In this document: piece by piece, positions 63,449 to 64,000 of the stretch
Position numbering within the stretch: the stretch's first letter is position 1
Layout of the letters: each line of letters opens with the position of its first letter
Origin: Xiphias gladius
Lineage: Eukaryota; Chordata; Actinopteri; Istiophoriformes; Xiphiidae
Reading direction: 5' to 3'
Length of the DNA stretch: 64,000 bases
Assembly: GCF_016859285.1 (NCBI RefSeq)
Contig: NC_053413.1
Coordinates: 12,691,001-12,755,000 of the forward strand
Program-made: the position numbers and the translations under genes
Notes under the pieces: generated by a model
Database searches by the model: none
Told to the model about the DNA's origin: nothing
What the model saw: only the letters and a program-made list of their open reading frames with translations

Positions 63449-64000
63449 TGACTGTCATTCAGGGCCCAGTGGCTCCTTAGTTTGCCCAGTCTGTCACCAT
63501 CAAATTCAACTTTGCTCAGTTGGCATCATCAGAGTTAAACACAGTGTTAAGAAAAAACAAACGAACAAACAAACATGCTGTACAAGTATCACCATAACTA
63601 GTTTTGTGTTTAGGCAACATTTTGTTTTGTACAAGTGCACGCAGCTATAGGCCAGACACCCCGCCTCGTCCATTTGCAACCGTTTCAAAACCATTTCATT
63701 TTTTAGGAGACAACGTTGCCTTTTGCCAATATTGTGGGTTTACGGTGCTAGATTGAAGCCACAAGGCTTAACAGTCAAGCAAAGTTGCCATTGCACATCC
63801 TTCAGTTGCGAGGCTGTTGTAATTGTTTAAATTTCTGGGAAAACACACAACCACGGCGCCTGCAGCGATCGGTGTAATGAAGGTGCAAACTGCGGGTTGT
63901 AAAACACACAACAGCCCTTCTGATTTGGGATTAAGACTACTCCCACATCAACTATCAGAGGTATAAAGCCAGCAACCCACTTACTTGCACATCAGGCCAA
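63447..64000. other. Noncoding stretch to window end
   Basis: No exon, RNA gene or repeat recognised. Confidence 0.5.

Overview
The window looks like nuclear DNA of a ray-finned (teleost) fish. It carries intron-rich vertebrate genes, several Tc1/mariner relics, many long CA/GT and GA microsatellites, and AT-rich intergenic DNA. The species cannot be named from the sequence alone.

Three complete protein-coding genes can be read exon by exon with consistent reading phase. MAU2 (cohesin-loader subunit, minus strand, 19 coding exons, 598 aa) occupies 19277-24533. ARMC6 (armadillo-repeat protein, plus strand, 7 coding exons, 468 aa) occupies 25567-28338 and is head-to-head with MAU2 across about 1 kb. 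SLC25A42 (mitochondrial CoA carrier, plus strand, 7 coding exons, 330 aa) occupies 33024-36148, with its probable promoter near 29.4-29.6 kb. All three have orthologues in human 19p13.11, so this is a piece of conserved synteny. The genes do not form one pathway: MAU2 works with NIPBL in loading cohesin, SLC25A42 imports CoA into mitochondria, and ARMC6 is poorly characterised.

Layout: 1-10 kb is AT-rich and holds three Tc1-like relics (1385-2690, 4806-5202, 5474-6560), a long microsatellite and a fold-back repeat (7086-7378). A CpG-rich, promoter-like island lies at 10.2-11.5 kb and may start a minus-strand gene leaving the window to the left (GATAD2A is one guess from human gene order). 11.5-19.3 kb has no recognisable coding sequence and includes an unknown length of MAU2 3' UTR. 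19.3-36.1 kb is the gene-dense core. 36.1-40.1 kb is probably SLC25A42 3' UTR plus repeats. A second promoter-like island is at 40.6-41.2 kb.

41-64 kb has no gene I recognise. It has many patches rich in homeodomain, octamer, NFI, RFX and MEIS-like sites, resembling the conserved noncoding elements around developmental regulators, interrupted by microsatellites and an L1 fossil. A further GC-rich, promoter-like zone lies at 62.4-63.1 kb.

The most notable structures are a ~245-bp, roughly 95% identical inverted repeat bracketing the SLC25A42 promoter, an 18-nt micro-exon in MAU2, an interleaved ABA'B' palindrome at 49.6 kb, a GC-AG intron in SLC25A42, and an unassigned open frame with a splice acceptor and downstream AATAAA on the minus strand at 42.6-43.1 kb.
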